Shown here: positions 48,187 to 58,469 of the stretch, piece by piece
Layout of the letters: each line of letters begins with the position of its first letter
Numbering within the stretch: position 1 is the first letter of the stretch
Assembly (NCBI RefSeq): GCF_001681715.1
Contig: NZ_LNWY01000004.1
Location: forward strand, 1 to 64,000
DNA length: 64,000 bases
Reading direction: 5' to 3'
From: Tritonibacter mobilis
Lineage (GTDB): Bacteria; Pseudomonadota; Alphaproteobacteria; Rhodobacterales; Rhodobacteraceae
Translations under genes and position numbers: made by a program
The notes under the pieces: generated by a model
Database searches by the model: none
Told to the model about the DNA's origin: nothing
Seen by the model: the letters and a program-made list of their open reading frames with translations, nothing else

Positions 48187-49384
48187 TAATGGGTCCAGAG
48201 CCTAACCTCGATCGCTGGGTCTCGCAGTTCCTGAAACGGAAAAGCTTTGCCCGCAAGGTCGCGTTCTTCGGGGAAGCGCGGGACCGCCTGGACGAGATCT
48301 GGCGCTAAGTGTTCGACGATCATGAACTCCCCGAAGGCCTGTCGGAACCGTTTGTCCGTGCGGAATGGGCACAGATCGTTCAGGCGAAAGGTCTGATGGA
48401 TCAAAGGGCCTACCTCAAGGTGTCCCGGGCTGGGCGCGGTACGCCGCTTGACCGCCGGAAACGGGCCAGTCTCTGGGATATCTTCGCTGACTATCGAGCC
48501 CGAGTGGTGAGTGAAGGGTTCGCCGAGCCGGATGGCGCATATCGTGAAGCGATCGAAATCCTTTCCTCCGAGGCATCGAACCTTCCCTATGCGGCCGTGG
48601 TTGTGGATGAGGCGCAGGACATGGGAGAGCAGGCCTTGCGTCTGATCCGGGCGATCGTTCCGGAAGGCCCATCAGGGGATCAGAATTCCCTCTTTGTCGT
48701 GGGCGATGCGCACCAGCGGATCTATGGGCGTCGTGCCAGTATGGCGGGGTGCGGGATCAACGTGCGCGGCCGCTCTAAACGTCTCGGGCTCAACTATCGT
48801 ACGACTCAGGAAATCAGGTCTTGGGCTGTTTCGGTTCTGGAAGGCGTCAGCGTCGATGATCTCGATGAGGGAAGCGATACCCTCAAGGGTTATGTCAGCC
48901 TCCTTCACGGTGTGTCGCCCGAACTGGTCAGCAGCACTTCTGAAGTTGCAGAACTAAAAGGGGTTTCAACCTGGATTCGCAGTCTCCCATCGGAAAACGT
49001 TCGACTTTCGGATATCGGAATCCTCTGTGCGCGCCTCGAAGATGTAGATCGCGTTAACGCGGCGCTGCAGGCGGACGGTATCGAGACAGTGGTTCTTCAG
49101 GCTGGCGCTGATGATCGTTCGTCCCCGGGGTCCGAATCACGACGATGCGCCGCGCCAAGGGGCTCGAATTCTTCGCCGTGGCGAGCCCCTTCCTGTCCGA
49201 GTCAGCCTTCCCACCTCCCGGTGCCCTGAAATCGGCCGTTGATGCGGCTGATCGCGAAGATATCGTCACCCAGTATCGCTCCCTTCTGCACGTCGCCGCC
49301 ACCCGGGCGAAGAAGGCGCTACGCGTGTCCTGGTCCGGCACACCGACCAAGTTAATCAGTGGCCATGCCCCCGAGCCGGATTGA
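48187..49384 (+). pseudogene. UvrD-like superfamily 1 helicase, decayed
   Basis: Middle and C-terminal parts of a DNA helicase of the UvrD/Rep class. The N-terminus with Walker A is missing. The first piece (FLKRKSFARKVAFFGEARD) runs into an in-frame TAA at 48306, then DHELPEGLSEPFVRAEWAQ continues. Walker B (VVVDEAQDM), motif III-like VVGDAHQRIYGRR and LGLNYRTTQEI follow. A one-base insertion near 49128 shifts the frame, after which MRRAKGLEFFAVASPF and YRSLLHVAATRAKKAL (motifs V and VI) complete the gene. Confidence 0.8.
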
Positions 49385-49483
49385 GGTCCGGTGAACCGTG
49401 AAGCGGCGGAACAATTGTGATGCGCCCTTGGGTCTGAGAGATCGGCATAGCCTCGCCGACAGCAAGAGGGCATCAACATATAG

Positions 49484-49504
49484 AAAAGGCGCCCAGTGGG
49501 TGCC
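49484..49504 (-). terminator. Intrinsic terminator after the NDUFS4-like gene
   Basis: Read on the complement strand, GGCACCCA and TGGGCGCC pair with one wobble and are followed by TTTT. Next to it lies a perfect 16-bp palindrome, GCCCTATATATAGGGC (49502-49517), which may add to the structure. Confidence 0.6.
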
Positions 49505-49579
49505 CTATATATAGGGCATAGCCTGGCTTCGCGGGATCCTTGCCCCAATTTCGAGACAACTTTGCCCCGATTTACAACC

Positions 49580-49891
49580 TTAGTGTGTCCACGGGCCGCG
49601 GCGGTTGGTGGCGAAGTTTTCGCCGTAGCCGCCAGCGCGCAGATTGGGTTTGCGGGTCTTGGGGTCTTGTACCTCGACCTCAATGCCGTGATCCTCGGCA
49701 TATTCTAGCGCTTCTTCCTTGCTGTCGAACTTCAGGCGCACTTGGCTTTGGGTGTCGGAGGAGGAGGTCCAGCCCATCAATGGGTCCACTTCACGCGCGC
49801 TGGCCGGTGCATATTCCAACACCCATTTCCGCGTCTTGGCCATACCAGAGGTCATGGCGTTTCGAGCTGGCCGGTAGATCCGCGCGCGCAT
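49580..49891 (-). CDS. ETC complex I subunit, NDUFS4-like
   Basis: 103-aa protein of the ETC complex I subunit conserved region (NDUFS4/18-kDa subunit), a small accessory subunit of respiratory NADH:quinone oxidoreductase found in alphaproteobacteria and mitochondria. It shows [53 protein letters not shown] and [12 protein letters not shown]. The ATG at 49891 follows GAGGAG. The gene stands alone, away from the nuo operon, as is usual for this subunit. Confidence 0.88.
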   Translation of the reverse strand: MRARIYRPARNAMTSGMAKTRKWVLEYAPASAREVDPLMGWTSSSDTQSQVRLKFDSKEEALEYAEDHGIEVEVQDPKTRKPNLRAGGYGENFATNRRGPWTH

Positions 49892-50089
49892 GGTTGTCTC
49901 CTCAAGAAGATTCCTTTGCATCTATATGCGATGGATATGGCGGCGCGGCAAGATTGCAAATGCCGCGTATTGAACAGACGTTGTGCGCAAGCCACCTTTG
50001 GGCCCGAGTACAAGGGATGTTTGACTCACCCCTTGAAGTGGAACAAAAACGGACCAAACTCTGTCTGCGTGCCCGACAAGGAGTCGCCG

Positions 50090-52282
50090 ATGCCTTACGC
50101 TCATTCCGATAAGACCCTGCCGATGATGGCTGATCGCGCACCAGAACGGCGTGAGAAGCTGGAAGGGGGGAAAAACTTTGTTATGCAAACGGCCTTTTCC
50201 CCGGCTGGTGACCAGCCCACGGCCATTGCAGAGCTGAGCCAAGGCGTTTTTGACGGTGAGCGCGATCAGGTGCTACTGGGGGCGACCGGGACTGGTAAGA
50301 CCTTCACCATGGCTAAGGTGATTGAGGAAACGCAGCGTCCGGCGATCATTCTTGCGCCCAATAAAACGCTGGCGGCGCAGCTCTATGGAGAGTTCAAAGG
50401 CTTCTTTCCGGACAACGCGGTCGAATACTTCGTCTCGTTTTATGACTATTATCAGCCAGAGGCCTATGTGCCGCGTTCTGATACCTATATCGAGAAAGAA
50501 AGCCAGATTAACGAGCAGATCGACCGGATGCGCCACTCGGCCACGCGGGCGCTTTTGGAACGCGATGATGTGATTATCATTGCATCGGTGTCCTGCATCT
50601 ACGGGATCGGCTCGGTCGAAACCTATTCGGCGATGACGCAGGATCTGAACGTGGGGCAGGATTATGATCAGCGCCAGATCATGGCCGACCTGGTGGCCCA
50701 GCAATACAAACGCAATGATCAGGCGTTTCAGCGCGGCTCTTTTCGGGTGCGTGGCGACACATTGGAGATCTTTCCGGCGCACCTTGAGGATCGGGCGTGG
50801 AAACTGTCGTTTTTTGGTGAAGAACTGGAAGCGATCACCGAGTTCGACCCGCTTACAGGCGAGCGCACTGGCAGCTTTGAGAAAATCCGCGTCTACGCGA
50901 ATTCGCACTATGTGACGCCAAAGCCGACGCTCAATCAGGCGGTGATCTCGATCAAGAATGAGTTGCGCCAGCGGCTTGATAATCTGGTGAGCGAGGGCAA
51001 GCTCTTGGAGGCGCAGCGGCTGGAGCAACGCACCAATTTTGATATCGAAATGCTGGAAGCCACGGGCCACTGCAATGGGATCGAGAACTATTCGCGTTAT
51101 CTGACTGGCCGCGCTCCGGGGGAGCCGCCGCCAACCTTGTTTGAGTTCATTCCCGACAACGCCATCGTATTTGCCGATGAAAGCCACGTCTCGGTGCCCC
51201 AGATTGGTGGCATGTATAAAGGTGACCACCGGCGCAAGATGACGCTGGCCGAACATGGCTTCCGCCTGCCGTCCTGCATGGACAACCGCCCGCTGAAATT
51301 CGAGGAATGGGACGCGATGCGCCCACAGTCGGTCTTTGTTTCCGCAACGCCAGCGGCATGGGAGATGGAGCAGGCAGGCGGCGTGTTCGCAGAGCAGGTT
51401 ATCCGCCCCACAGGGTTGCTTGATCCGGAGGTGGAAATCCGTCCCGTCGGCATGCAGGTGGATGATCTGCTGGATGAGATCCGCGCGGTCACCGCACGCG
51501 GATTTCGGACGCTGGCCACGGTATTGACCAAACGCATGGCGGAGGATCTGACCGAATACCTGCACGAGCAGGGCATCAAGGTGCGTTACATGCACTCTGA
51601 TATCGACACGCTTGAGCGGATCGAAATCCTGCGTGATTTGCGGCTTGGGGCGTTTGACGTTCTGGTCGGGATCAACCTTTTGCGCGAGGGGCTGGATATT
51701 CCGGAGTGCGGTTTGGTGGCCATTCTCGATGCGGACAAGGAAGGTTTCTTGCGCTCTGAAACTTCGCTCATCCAGACCATTGGTCGGGCGGCGCGAAATG
51801 CGGATGGTAAGGTCATCATGTATGCCGACCGTATCACCGGTTCGATGGAGCGTGCGATTGCTGAGACCAACCGCCGTCGCGAAAAGCAGATCGCCTATAA
51901 TGAGGAACATGGCATCACGCCAGAGACGGTGAAAAAGAACGTCGATGACGTGCTGGCAGGGCTGTATCAGGGGGACACCGATATGTCCCGCGTCACCGCC
52001 ACGATCGACAAGCCACTGCATGGCGCCAATTTTGAGGCCCATCTGGACGGGTTGCGAGAGCAGATGCGGAAGGCTGCCGAGAACCTTGAGTTCGAAGAAG
52101 CTGCCCGTTTGCGGGATGAGGTCAAACGGCTGGAAGCCGTCGACCTGGCAATCTCGGACGACCCGCTGGCGCGACAATCCGCAGTGGAGGCGGCGGCAGA
52201 GGACGCAACACGTCGGCGTGGTAGGTCGACTGCGGGCAAAGCAGGTCAACGTGGCGGCAATGTGAAACGGCGGGGGCGGTAG
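50090..52282 (+). CDS. uvrB: Excinuclease ABC subunit B
   Basis: 730-aa nucleotide-excision repair helicase-like subunit that verifies DNA damage handed over by UvrA and recruits UvrC. It shows Walker [14 protein letters not shown], the beta-hairpin region [17 protein letters not shown], the DEAD-like box [14 protein letters not shown], motif [18 protein letters not shown], motif [16 protein letters not shown], and the C-terminal UVR domain ([20 protein letters not shown]). The ATG at 50090 is preferred: AAGGAG lies six bases upstream and the length is then normal; in-frame extension to 49742 runs through the divergent gene. The basic tail ([16 protein letters not shown]) is longer than in E. 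coli. Confidence 0.97.
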   Translation: MPYAHSDKTLPMMADRAPERREKLEGGKNFVMQTAFSPAGDQPTAIAELSQGVFDGERDQVLLGATGTGKTFTMAKVIEETQRPAIILAPNKTLAAQLYGEFKGFFPDNAVEYFVSFYDYYQPEAYVPRSDTYIEKESQINEQIDRMRHSATRALLERDDVIIIASVSCIYGIGSVETYSAMTQDLNVGQDYDQRQIMADLVAQQYKRNDQAFQRGSFRVRGDTLEIFPAHLEDRAWKLSFFGEELEAITEFDPLTGERTGSFEKIRVYANSHYVTPKPTLNQAVISIKNELRQRLDNLVSEGKLLEAQRLEQRTNFDIEMLEATGHCNGIENYSRYLTGRAPGEPPPTLFEFIPDNAIVFADESHVSVPQIGGMYKGDHRRKMTLAEHGFRLPSCMDNRPLKFEEWDAMRPQSVFVSATPAAWEMEQAGGVFAEQVIRPTGLLDPEVEIRPVGMQVDDLLDEIRAVTARGFRTLATVLTKRMAEDLTEYLHEQGIKVRYMHSDIDTLERIEILRDLRLGAFDVLVGINLLREGLDIPECGLVAILDADKEGFLRSETSLIQTIGRAARNADGKVIMYADRITGSMERAIAETNRRREKQIAYNEEHGITPETVKKNVDDVLAGLYQGDTDMSRVTATIDKPLHGANFEAHLDGLREQMRKAAENLEFEEAARLRDEVKRLEAVDLAISDDPLARQSAVEAAAEDATRRRGRSTAGKAGQRGGNVKRRGR

Positions 52283-52287
52283 CCCCC
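52272..52287. terminator. GC hairpin at the uvrB-dgt junction
   Basis: GGGGGC GGTA GCCCCC overlaps the uvrB stop. There is no T-run, so its role as terminator for the two convergent genes is only possible. Confidence 0.35.
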
Positions 52288-52303
52288 ACCTGAAACGGTG
52301 TGC

Positions 52304-53659
52304 TTAGCTGGGCACTTGCCCGGTGATCATATCGCGCACCCGGATCGCATAGCGATCAGTCATGCCAGAAACAAAATCCGTGAGCGCATGCGCGGCGGTG
52401 TATTCATCCGTGACGCCGCGCAAATCCAGATCCACCGCGCGCACCAGCTGTGTCCAGTAGCCGTGTTCCTTGAGCAATGTCTCGGTGTCCCAGTTGCAGG
52501 CTCTTAGCGCGACGAACAGCGCGTGGAACTCATCCAGAATGGTGAAGAGCACCTTGCGGCCAACCACCTCAAGCTCTGTCTTGCGCTGTGCGGTAAAGAT
52601 GCGGGCGTTGGAGATTTGTTTCAGTCGTTTGAATGCCTTGGCCTTGCTGGAGACCTCCATCAGGCCATCGTTGAAGGTGCCCGCCATGATGGCATCGTAG
52701 TGTTCAAGAAAGGCGTCAACCGCGCTGTCAATGGCTGCGCCAATTGCCATGGCGCGCAGCATTCCAGTGCGTTCGCGCAGGGTCATCTCTGGCTCCGGGG
52801 GGCGGTTCGGTTTTCCCGTGATCTCTTCGAGAATGTCGGAGGCGTCATCGCCGCCCAGATCCCCCACGGTGGCCGCGTCCTCAAGGTCCAGAATGCGATA
52901 GCAAATATCATCTGCAGCCTCGACCAAGAAGGCCAGCGGGTGACGGCGCCACCAACGATGACCAGAGCTGGTGCGCTCTTCGGGCAGGCCAAGGGCGGTG
53001 GCGGCCTCAGCAAAAAGCGTCTCATCGCTTGCGAAACAGCCAAATTTCTTCAGGCCTACATAGGACTCATCTGCATTTGCGGCGGCGCTTGCAGTACAGG
53101 GGTATTTGGCGAAGGCCCCGAGCGTTGCATAAGAGAGCCGCATACCGCCCTCTCGCCGCGCCATTTCCAACCGGGAAACGATGCGAAAGCCCTGTGCGTT
53201 CCCCTCAAAAGCCTCAAACTCAGCGCGATGTTCAGGCGCGACACCTGCAGCAATGCCGGTGTTGGCTGCAAACTGCTGTGCAAACCATGCGCCGATGCTG
53301 GCCTCGCCGGAATGGCCAAAGGGCGGGTTGCCGATGTCATGCACGAGGCAAGCGGCTTGTACCGTGCCAGCCATTACATGTTGCAGCCCGTCCTTCAGCC
53401 GCCCGTCTGCAACCAGCGCTTCGCCCACCTGAATGCCAAGGGAACGCCCCACAGAGGAAGTCTCCATTGAGTGGATCATCCGGTGATGGACGTGGTCGTG
53501 ATCATAAAGCGGGTGCACTTGCGTTTTCTGTGCCAGACGCCGGAAGGGTTCGGAAAACAGGATGCGGTCGTAATCCTGCAGATATGCCGGACGGTTGGGC
53601 TTGTCGGCATAGTCCGGGCGGCACAGGCGTCTTGGGTCCAGAAGTTGCGTCCATTCCAT
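52304..53659 (-). CDS. dgt: Deoxyguanosinetriphosphate triphosphohydrolase-like protein
   Basis: 451-aa HD-domain dNTP triphosphohydrolase (Dgt type 2), splitting dNTPs to nucleoside and triphosphate. It shows the start LCRPDYADKPNRPAYLQDYD, the metal-site HD motif in CLVHDIGNPPFGHSGE, and HPLAFLVEAADDICYRILDLED (second metal/HD-region Asp). The ATG at 53659 is behind AGGAG; an in-frame extension adds 18 unlikely residues. It is convergent with uvrB and adjoins the MnmC-like gene. Confidence 0.9.
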   Translation of the reverse strand: MEWTQLLDPRRLCRPDYADKPNRPAYLQDYDRILFSEPFRRLAQKTQVHPLYDHDHVHHRMIHSMETSSVGRSLGIQVGEALVADGRLKDGLQHVMAGTVQAACLVHDIGNPPFGHSGEASIGAWFAQQFAANTGIAAGVAPEHRAEFEAFEGNAQGFRIVSRLEMARREGGMRLSYATLGAFAKYPCTASAAANADESYVGLKKFGCFASDETLFAEAATALGLPEERTSSGHRWWRRHPLAFLVEAADDICYRILDLEDAATVGDLGGDDASDILEEITGKPNRPPEPEMTLRERTGMLRAMAIGAAIDSAVDAFLEHYDAIMAGTFNDGLMEVSSKAKAFKRLKQISNARIFTAQRKTELEVVGRKVLFTILDEFHALFVALRACNWDTETLLKEHGYWTQLVRAVDLDLRGVTDEYTAAHALTDFVSGMTDRYAIRVRDMITGQVPS

Positions 53660-53734
53660 CTGTGTTCTCTCCTGCGCCGTAGGTTTGACCCTAAAGAGCC
53701 GCTTGGGCTGCAAATTGCAACCGCTCCTGAGCGT

Positions 53735-54775
53735 TCAGAAATTGTCCGAGACGCGAAAGCCCTCGGGGATGCGGTCGCGTCCGTCCAGCAGCAGCCCCGC
53801 CATCACTTCGGCGACCTTGGGGGCCATGCCAAAGCCGATCTTGAAGCCGCCGTTGGCGATGAAATGACCGGGGCGGTCGGGGTATTCCCCCAGCATCGGC
53901 GCGCGGGTGCGGGCGCGGGGGCGTACACCAGCCCAACGCTCCAGAACCTCTGCACCAGCGAGTTGTGGCATTGCGGCGATGGCACGTGCAATCACCTGAT
54001 CAAGCTGCGCATCAGGTTCGTCCGGGCGGATGAATTCACGCTCGCTGGTGGAGCCGATGGCCAAGGTGCCATCCGCATGTGGAATGATGTGCAGCCCGTC
54101 CGCATAGAGCTGTGGCACCGCACCGGCATCGTAGGCCAGCAGTGCGGCCTGTCCCTTGACGCCCGTGCCAACCAGGCGCGGCGACAGGGCGTTCAGGTCC
54201 AACAACCCCTGATAACCGGTGGCATGAACCACTTGCCCTTCGTCATGCCCGTCAGCAGCGACCTCGACACCGCCAGCGCGCAGGGCGGCGACCAATGCAG
54301 CACAGGCGCGGCGCGGATGCATGCGCGCCGAGAGCGTGTCGTGGATCACCATTCCGGTTGGGCTGGGCGGGCACCAGTCGCCGAAATCGGACGCCGGGCG
54401 CACGTCCCAGATCGCATGATCCTGCCACAGCTCGGCTGCGGACTCGCGGCGCGACTGGGCGAGCTCCAGCGTGCGCTCATCCGCGATGGGTTGCAGGCGG
54501 CCAAGGCGTCCATAGCCCGGCGAAACACCTCCGGTATCTTGAACCTCGGCCCAGAACCCTTCAGCCATCAAAAGGCTCTCAAGCTGAAACGCTTTCTTTG
54601 GGTTCCAGTTTTCCGGCACATGCGGGGCGAGCGCGCCGACCAATCCGCCGCTTGATCCAGCGCCCGGCCCGGCGGGGTCGATCACCTGCACCTTGGCCCC
54701 GCGTTGGTGGCAGGCCCATGCGATTGACAGGCCAAAGATGCCAGCGCCGCGCACGGTGATTTCAGCAGTTGCCAT
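53735..54775 (-). CDS. FAD-dependent oxidoreductase, MnmC oxidase-domain type
   Basis: 346-aa DAO-family flavoprotein with an N-terminal FAD site (VRGAGIFGLSIAWACHQRGA), GPGAGSSGGLVGALAPHVPE, and C-terminal RPRARTRAPMLGEYPDRP and IANGGFKIGFGMAPKVAE. It resembles the oxidase half of bifunctional MnmC, which removes the carboxymethyl group from cmnm5s2U34 in tRNA. The methyltransferase half, MnmD, is encoded divergently next to it (54834), so the pair together equals a split MnmC. The alternative is an unrelated glycine/D-amino-acid oxidase. Start 54775 has AAAGG at better spacing than 54781. Confidence 0.72.
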   Translation of the reverse strand: MATAEITVRGAGIFGLSIAWACHQRGAKVQVIDPAGPGAGSSGGLVGALAPHVPENWNPKKAFQLESLLMAEGFWAEVQDTGGVSPGYGRLGRLQPIADERTLELAQSRRESAAELWQDHAIWDVRPASDFGDWCPPSPTGMVIHDTLSARMHPRRACAALVAALRAGGVEVAADGHDEGQVVHATGYQGLLDLNALSPRLVGTGVKGQAALLAYDAGAVPQLYADGLHIIPHADGTLAIGSTSEREFIRPDEPDAQLDQVIARAIAAMPQLAGAEVLERWAGVRPRARTRAPMLGEYPDRPGHFIANGGFKIGFGMAPKVAEVMAGLLLDGRDRIPEGFRVSDNF

Positions 54776-54833
54776 TTCCATGACCTTTCGTCAGGTTCGC
54801 CCTCGTGTCACGTCTCACCTAAAGGAATTCGCG

Positions 54834-55517
54834 ATGGCAGACCAGCAGGCACGGCTGAGCTGGCGAGAGGGCGATTTGCCCGTCTCCGATCAGTTCGACG
54901 ACCCATATTTTTCGCTACAAAACGGCCTTTTGGAGACCGAGCATGTCTTTCTGGCCGGTAATGATCTGCCCGCCCGGTTTCAGCCCGGTTTTCACATCGC
55001 AGAACTGGGGTTTGGCACCGGTCTTAATATGCTGGCCGCGTGGCGCGCATGGGAAGAGAGCGGACAAGGCACGCCGCTGCGGTTCACCAGTTTCGAGGCC
55101 TTCCCAATGGCCCCAACCGATATGGCACGCGCGCTGGAGGCCTTTCCCGCGATCACGCCATGGGCGGAGCGGTTTCTGGCGCACTGGACCGGCGGTGGAT
55201 GTTGTGATCTGGACAGCTTGCAGCTGGAGGTCGTCATCGGCGACGCGCGCAGGTCGCTGCCAGAGTGGACAGGACAGGCGAACGCCTGGTTTCTGGACGG
55301 GTTTTCGCCCGCCAAGAACCCGGAGCTTTGGCAAGAGGATCTGATGCAGGCCGTCGCGGACCATACTGCATCAAACGGTACCGCAGCGACTTACACAGCG
55401 GCCGGATTTGTCCGTCGCGGGCTTGAGGCTGCAGGTTTCAAAGTAGAGCGCACCCCCGGTTTTGGGCGCAAGCGGCATATGACGCAGGCGATTTTGACTG
55501 ATGAATTGAAAGGCTGA
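54834..55517 (+). CDS. mnmD: tRNA U34 methyltransferase MnmD
   Basis: 227-aa SAM-dependent methyltransferase (the N-terminal half of MnmC as a separate protein) that methylates nm5s2U34 to mnm5s2U34 in tRNA. It shows the start PVSDQFDDPYFSLQNGLLET, the SAM motif HIAELGFGTGLNMLAAW, DARRSLPEW, and the signature FLDGFSPAKNPELW. It ends with YTAAGFVRRGLEAAGFKV and PGFGRKRHM, family hallmarks. AAAGGAATTCGCG precedes the ATG. The EamA gene starts 3 bp after its stop. Confidence 0.88.
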   Translation: MADQQARLSWREGDLPVSDQFDDPYFSLQNGLLETEHVFLAGNDLPARFQPGFHIAELGFGTGLNMLAAWRAWEESGQGTPLRFTSFEAFPMAPTDMARALEAFPAITPWAERFLAHWTGGGCCDLDSLQLEVVIGDARRSLPEWTGQANAWFLDGFSPAKNPELWQEDLMQAVADHTASNGTAATYTAAGFVRRGLEAAGFKVERTPGFGRKRHMTQAILTDELKG

Positions 55518-55520
55518 ACC

Positions 55521-56408
55521 ATGGAACAGGTCATGGCCAAGAACGACACCAGACTGGGCATCTTGCTGATGATCGGTGCAACGATCGTTTTCGCCCTGCA
55601 AGACGGGATTTCGCGGCATTTGGCGAGCGAATACAACGTCTTTATGGTGATCACCATTCGCTACTGGTTCTTTGCGGCCTTTGTGATCACGCTGGCATTG
55701 AAACAAAGTGGCAGCGTAAGGGCTGCCGCACAGACCAGCCAGCCGTGGGTGCAGATCTTTCGCGCCTTTGTGCTTGTGGCAGAGATTTGCGTGATGGTGA
55801 TGGCCTTTACCGTGCTTGGCCTTGTCGAAAGCCACGCGGTCTTTGTTTGTTATCCTCTGCTCATTGCCGCGCTCTCGGGGCCCATCCTTGGTGAACAAGT
55901 GGGCTGGCGGCGCTGGGCGGCGATTGGCGTGGGCTTCATCGGTGTGCTGATCATCCTGCAACCGGGGTCAGGCGTGTTTCAGGTGGCGGCGCTGATTCCG
56001 CTGCTGGCGGCGCTGATGTTTGCACTCTATGGCCTGCTCACCCGTTATGTGGCGCACCGCGACACCACCGCGACCAGCTTTTTCTACACCGGTGTGTATG
56101 GCATGATTTTTGTGACACCGTTGGGGCTTTGGTGGTGGGAGCCGATGACCGCACCGGATTGGGGCTGGATGGCGACCCTCTGTGTTACGGGGGCACTTGG
56201 GCATTGGCTTCTGATCAAATGCTACGAGATGGCGGAGGCCAGCGCCGTGCAGCCGTTTGCGTATATGCAGCTGCCGTGGGCCGCGATGATTGGCCTGCTG
56301 GTATTCGGCGAGGATATGCGCACCAATGTGATTATTGGTGCGGCCATCGTTGTGGCGGCGGGGCTATTCACCTTTTGGCGCGAAAACCTGAAGCGTGCGG
56401 CCAGATAG
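55521..56408 (+). CDS. EamA/DMT-family transporter
   Basis: 295-aa inner-membrane protein with ten hydrophobic segments in two EamA repeats (ILLMIGATIVFALQDGISRH; IPLLAALMFALYGLLTRYVA; PFAYMQLPWAAMIGLLVFGE). Members export or import metabolites; the substrate cannot be read from sequence. It is coupled to mnmD (3-bp gap). Its last 45 bp overlap the 3' end of the convergent transglycosylase gene. Confidence 0.85.
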   Translation: MEQVMAKNDTRLGILLMIGATIVFALQDGISRHLASEYNVFMVITIRYWFFAAFVITLALKQSGSVRAAAQTSQPWVQIFRAFVLVAEICVMVMAFTVLGLVESHAVFVCYPLLIAALSGPILGEQVGWRRWAAIGVGFIGVLIILQPGSGVFQVAALIPLLAALMFALYGLLTRYVAHRDTTATSFFYTGVYGMIFVTPLGLWWWEPMTAPDWGWMATLCVTGALGHWLLIKCYEMAEASAVQPFAYMQLPWAAMIGLLVFGEDMRTNVIIGAAIVVAAGLFTFWRENLKRAAR

Positions 56409-58331
56409 TTCGCGCGTGAACGGCAGGGGCAGCGGTGTTTGCCCTAGTCGCGCGCGATAAACTGGCAGGCTCTCGGTGACGCGCATCACGTAGTTGCGCG
56501 TCTCGTTAAACGGGATGTGCTCGATCCAGTCGACCACATCCACCTCCGGGTCGCGCGGATCACCGTAGCGTTCCATCCATGCAATGGGGCGATGGGGGCC
56601 TGCGTTATAGCCTGCCGCCATCAGGACCACATTGCCGTCAAACTCTCCTGCGAGCCGCGCCAGATAGGCGGCGCCGAGCTTGGCGTTATATTGCCAATCT
56701 TCGGTCAGGCGCGAGACCTTGTGATCGTCGAGGATGCCAAGGTCCTTAGCCACTAGTTCCGCCGTTCCGGGCATCACCTGCATCAATCCGCGCGCGCCCA
56801 CATGGCTGATGACCACCGGGTCAAATTCGCTTTCACGCCGCGCGATTGCCAAGACCATCTCAGACGCCATCGGCAGGCTCATCTGGGTGACAGGGTGCAA
56901 GGGATAATAAGCGCCTGCCAGTTCCAGCCCGTCTTGGGCGGCACGTTTGGAGATCATCACCGCCAAGTGGGGCTGTTTCATATCCACCGCCATCTGCCCC
57001 AGTTGCAGCGCCTGATCCGGCGGGAGGCTTTCGACCAGATGGGTCAGGAACCGCTCGCCTAGGGACAGATCGCCTGCCTCGAGCAAAGCGATCCCAGCCT
57101 TATAGACCGATGATTGCAGGAAAGGCGCGCCCTTCCAGTCGGGCGCTTCGGGTGTGGTCAGGCGCGGATCAAACCCGCGCCCCAGCGCCTGTGCAGAGAG
57201 TAGCCCGTAGTAAGAGCTCTGGAATTTTGCACCAAGCCTGTAGGCCGCGTGCGCCTTGTCGATCTCGCCCATCTGGGCATAGGCGCGCCCCAGCCAATAT
57301 CCCGCGCGCCCGACCGAAATCGGGCTTTCCACGGCGGCGAGGAAGCGGGTGAAATGATAGACCGCAAGCTCGGCATCGCCCAGTTTGCGCAGGGCGACAT
57401 AGCCTGCGATCCACTCGTTGTCGGCATAGCCATAGCCTGCCTCGGGTGAGGCAAAGTGATAGGCGGCGAGTTTATAGGCGCGGGTGTTGTCATTGTCGCG
57501 CATCAGCTGGCGCGCGAAATCTGCGCGCCGACGCAGCCATTTGTCCGGCTCTCCCAGTGCTTCGGCAGAGGTGGAGCGCTCAAACATCATGGCAATTGCA
57601 TCGTCCTGCCGCCGTTTGGCATCGCGCCATGTAAACCTGTCATAGGCCAGCCCCGCGTCGTTTTGCAGGTTGGCAGGCACTGCACTGATTGCCGCATCAA
57701 CGCCATTGGACTGTTCCTGCAAGGCAATCCGGGCTTCGCCCAGTTTGCGCGCCCCATCGCTGACAAGATCCAGCATCCGGCGCGAGGATACTTTGTGACC
57801 CTCCCACAAAAGCCGGTTCAGGCGCGCTTCGTGATGTTTGGCGAGTAGGGATTTATGGCGCGCTAGATAGGCGTTTTGTACCTCTTCTGACATTGCCATG
57901 CTGCGCCACGCGCGCACGATCTCTGCCTCGCCTTCGCCTTTGCGGCCCGCACCAATCAGCGCTTCGCCAAGGCTGAGTGCCCCTTCGGCAGTCTGTGCCT
58001 CAGATGTATCACGGTAAAACGCAAGAATCGTTGCCTGTCCTGCGGTGGCGATGACCTCTTCGCTTTGTCGGCGCAGGTAGTCCATTCCCGGCCAATCGGG
58101 GCGACGGTCGATAAAGGACATGACATCGCGGGCAGTGCCCTTACCGGCACGCAGGCGGTGCCATTCGATCACGTCACGGGCAAGTGATCCCTCTTCGCCT
58201 GCGTCGATCAGGGCCTCTTGCCACTGGCCATCGCGCATCAGGGGGAGGGCGGTATCAAGTCCGCGCGCATGCGCGGGCGCGCCAAAAAGGGTCGCGCAAA
58301 TCAGCAATGAGCAGGCGAGTCTGCGTGTCAT
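56364..58331 (-). CDS. Soluble lytic murein transglycosylase
   Basis: 655-aa periplasmic peptidoglycan lytic transglycosylase (Slt70 type). A signal peptide (LACSLLICATLFGAPAHA) is followed by a long helical superhelix rich in TPR-like repeats. The C-terminal SLT domain shows the catalytic Glu in ARRESEFDP, GARGLMQVMPGTAELVAKDL and AGYNAGPHRPIAWMERYGD, with the usual tyrosine motif NETRNYVMRV. An upstream in-frame extension runs far into the dapA region and is not real. The start could be 58331 or the ATG nine bases upstream. Confidence 0.9.
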   Translation of the reverse strand: MTRRLACSLLICATLFGAPAHARGLDTALPLMRDGQWQEALIDAGEEGSLARDVIEWHRLRAGKGTARDVMSFIDRRPDWPGMDYLRRQSEEVIATAGQATILAFYRDTSEAQTAEGALSLGEALIGAGRKGEGEAEIVRAWRSMAMSEEVQNAYLARHKSLLAKHHEARLNRLLWEGHKVSSRRMLDLVSDGARKLGEARIALQEQSNGVDAAISAVPANLQNDAGLAYDRFTWRDAKRRQDDAIAMMFERSTSAEALGEPDKWLRRRADFARQLMRDNDNTRAYKLAAYHFASPEAGYGYADNEWIAGYVALRKLGDAELAVYHFTRFLAAVESPISVGRAGYWLGRAYAQMGEIDKAHAAYRLGAKFQSSYYGLLSAQALGRGFDPRLTTPEAPDWKGAPFLQSSVYKAGIALLEAGDLSLGERFLTHLVESLPPDQALQLGQMAVDMKQPHLAVMISKRAAQDGLELAGAYYPLHPVTQMSLPMASEMVLAIARRESEFDPVVISHVGARGLMQVMPGTAELVAKDLGILDDHKVSRLTEDWQYNAKLGAAYLARLAGEFDGNVVLMAAGYNAGPHRPIAWMERYGDPRDPEVDVVDWIEHIPFNETRNYVMRVTESLPVYRARLGQTPLPLPFTRELSGRTLQVFAPKGE

Positions 58332-58469
58332 CTCTTGCATTTTCCAGCAATCCGGGGATAGAGGCTGTGACGATAGTGCGTGTGTCGCGGGGTGCAACTC
58401 AATTTCCCGCCAGCGCGCCCGTCCGGGCAAGGAATTGCCCGCATCAAAATCTTTAACTGGAGCGTTCCC

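Noticed and set aside
49502-49517. Perfect palindrome GCCCTATATATAGGGC as an operator
   Set aside because: It lies downstream of the only nearby intact gene and directly next to a terminator stem, so a structural or terminator role is simpler.
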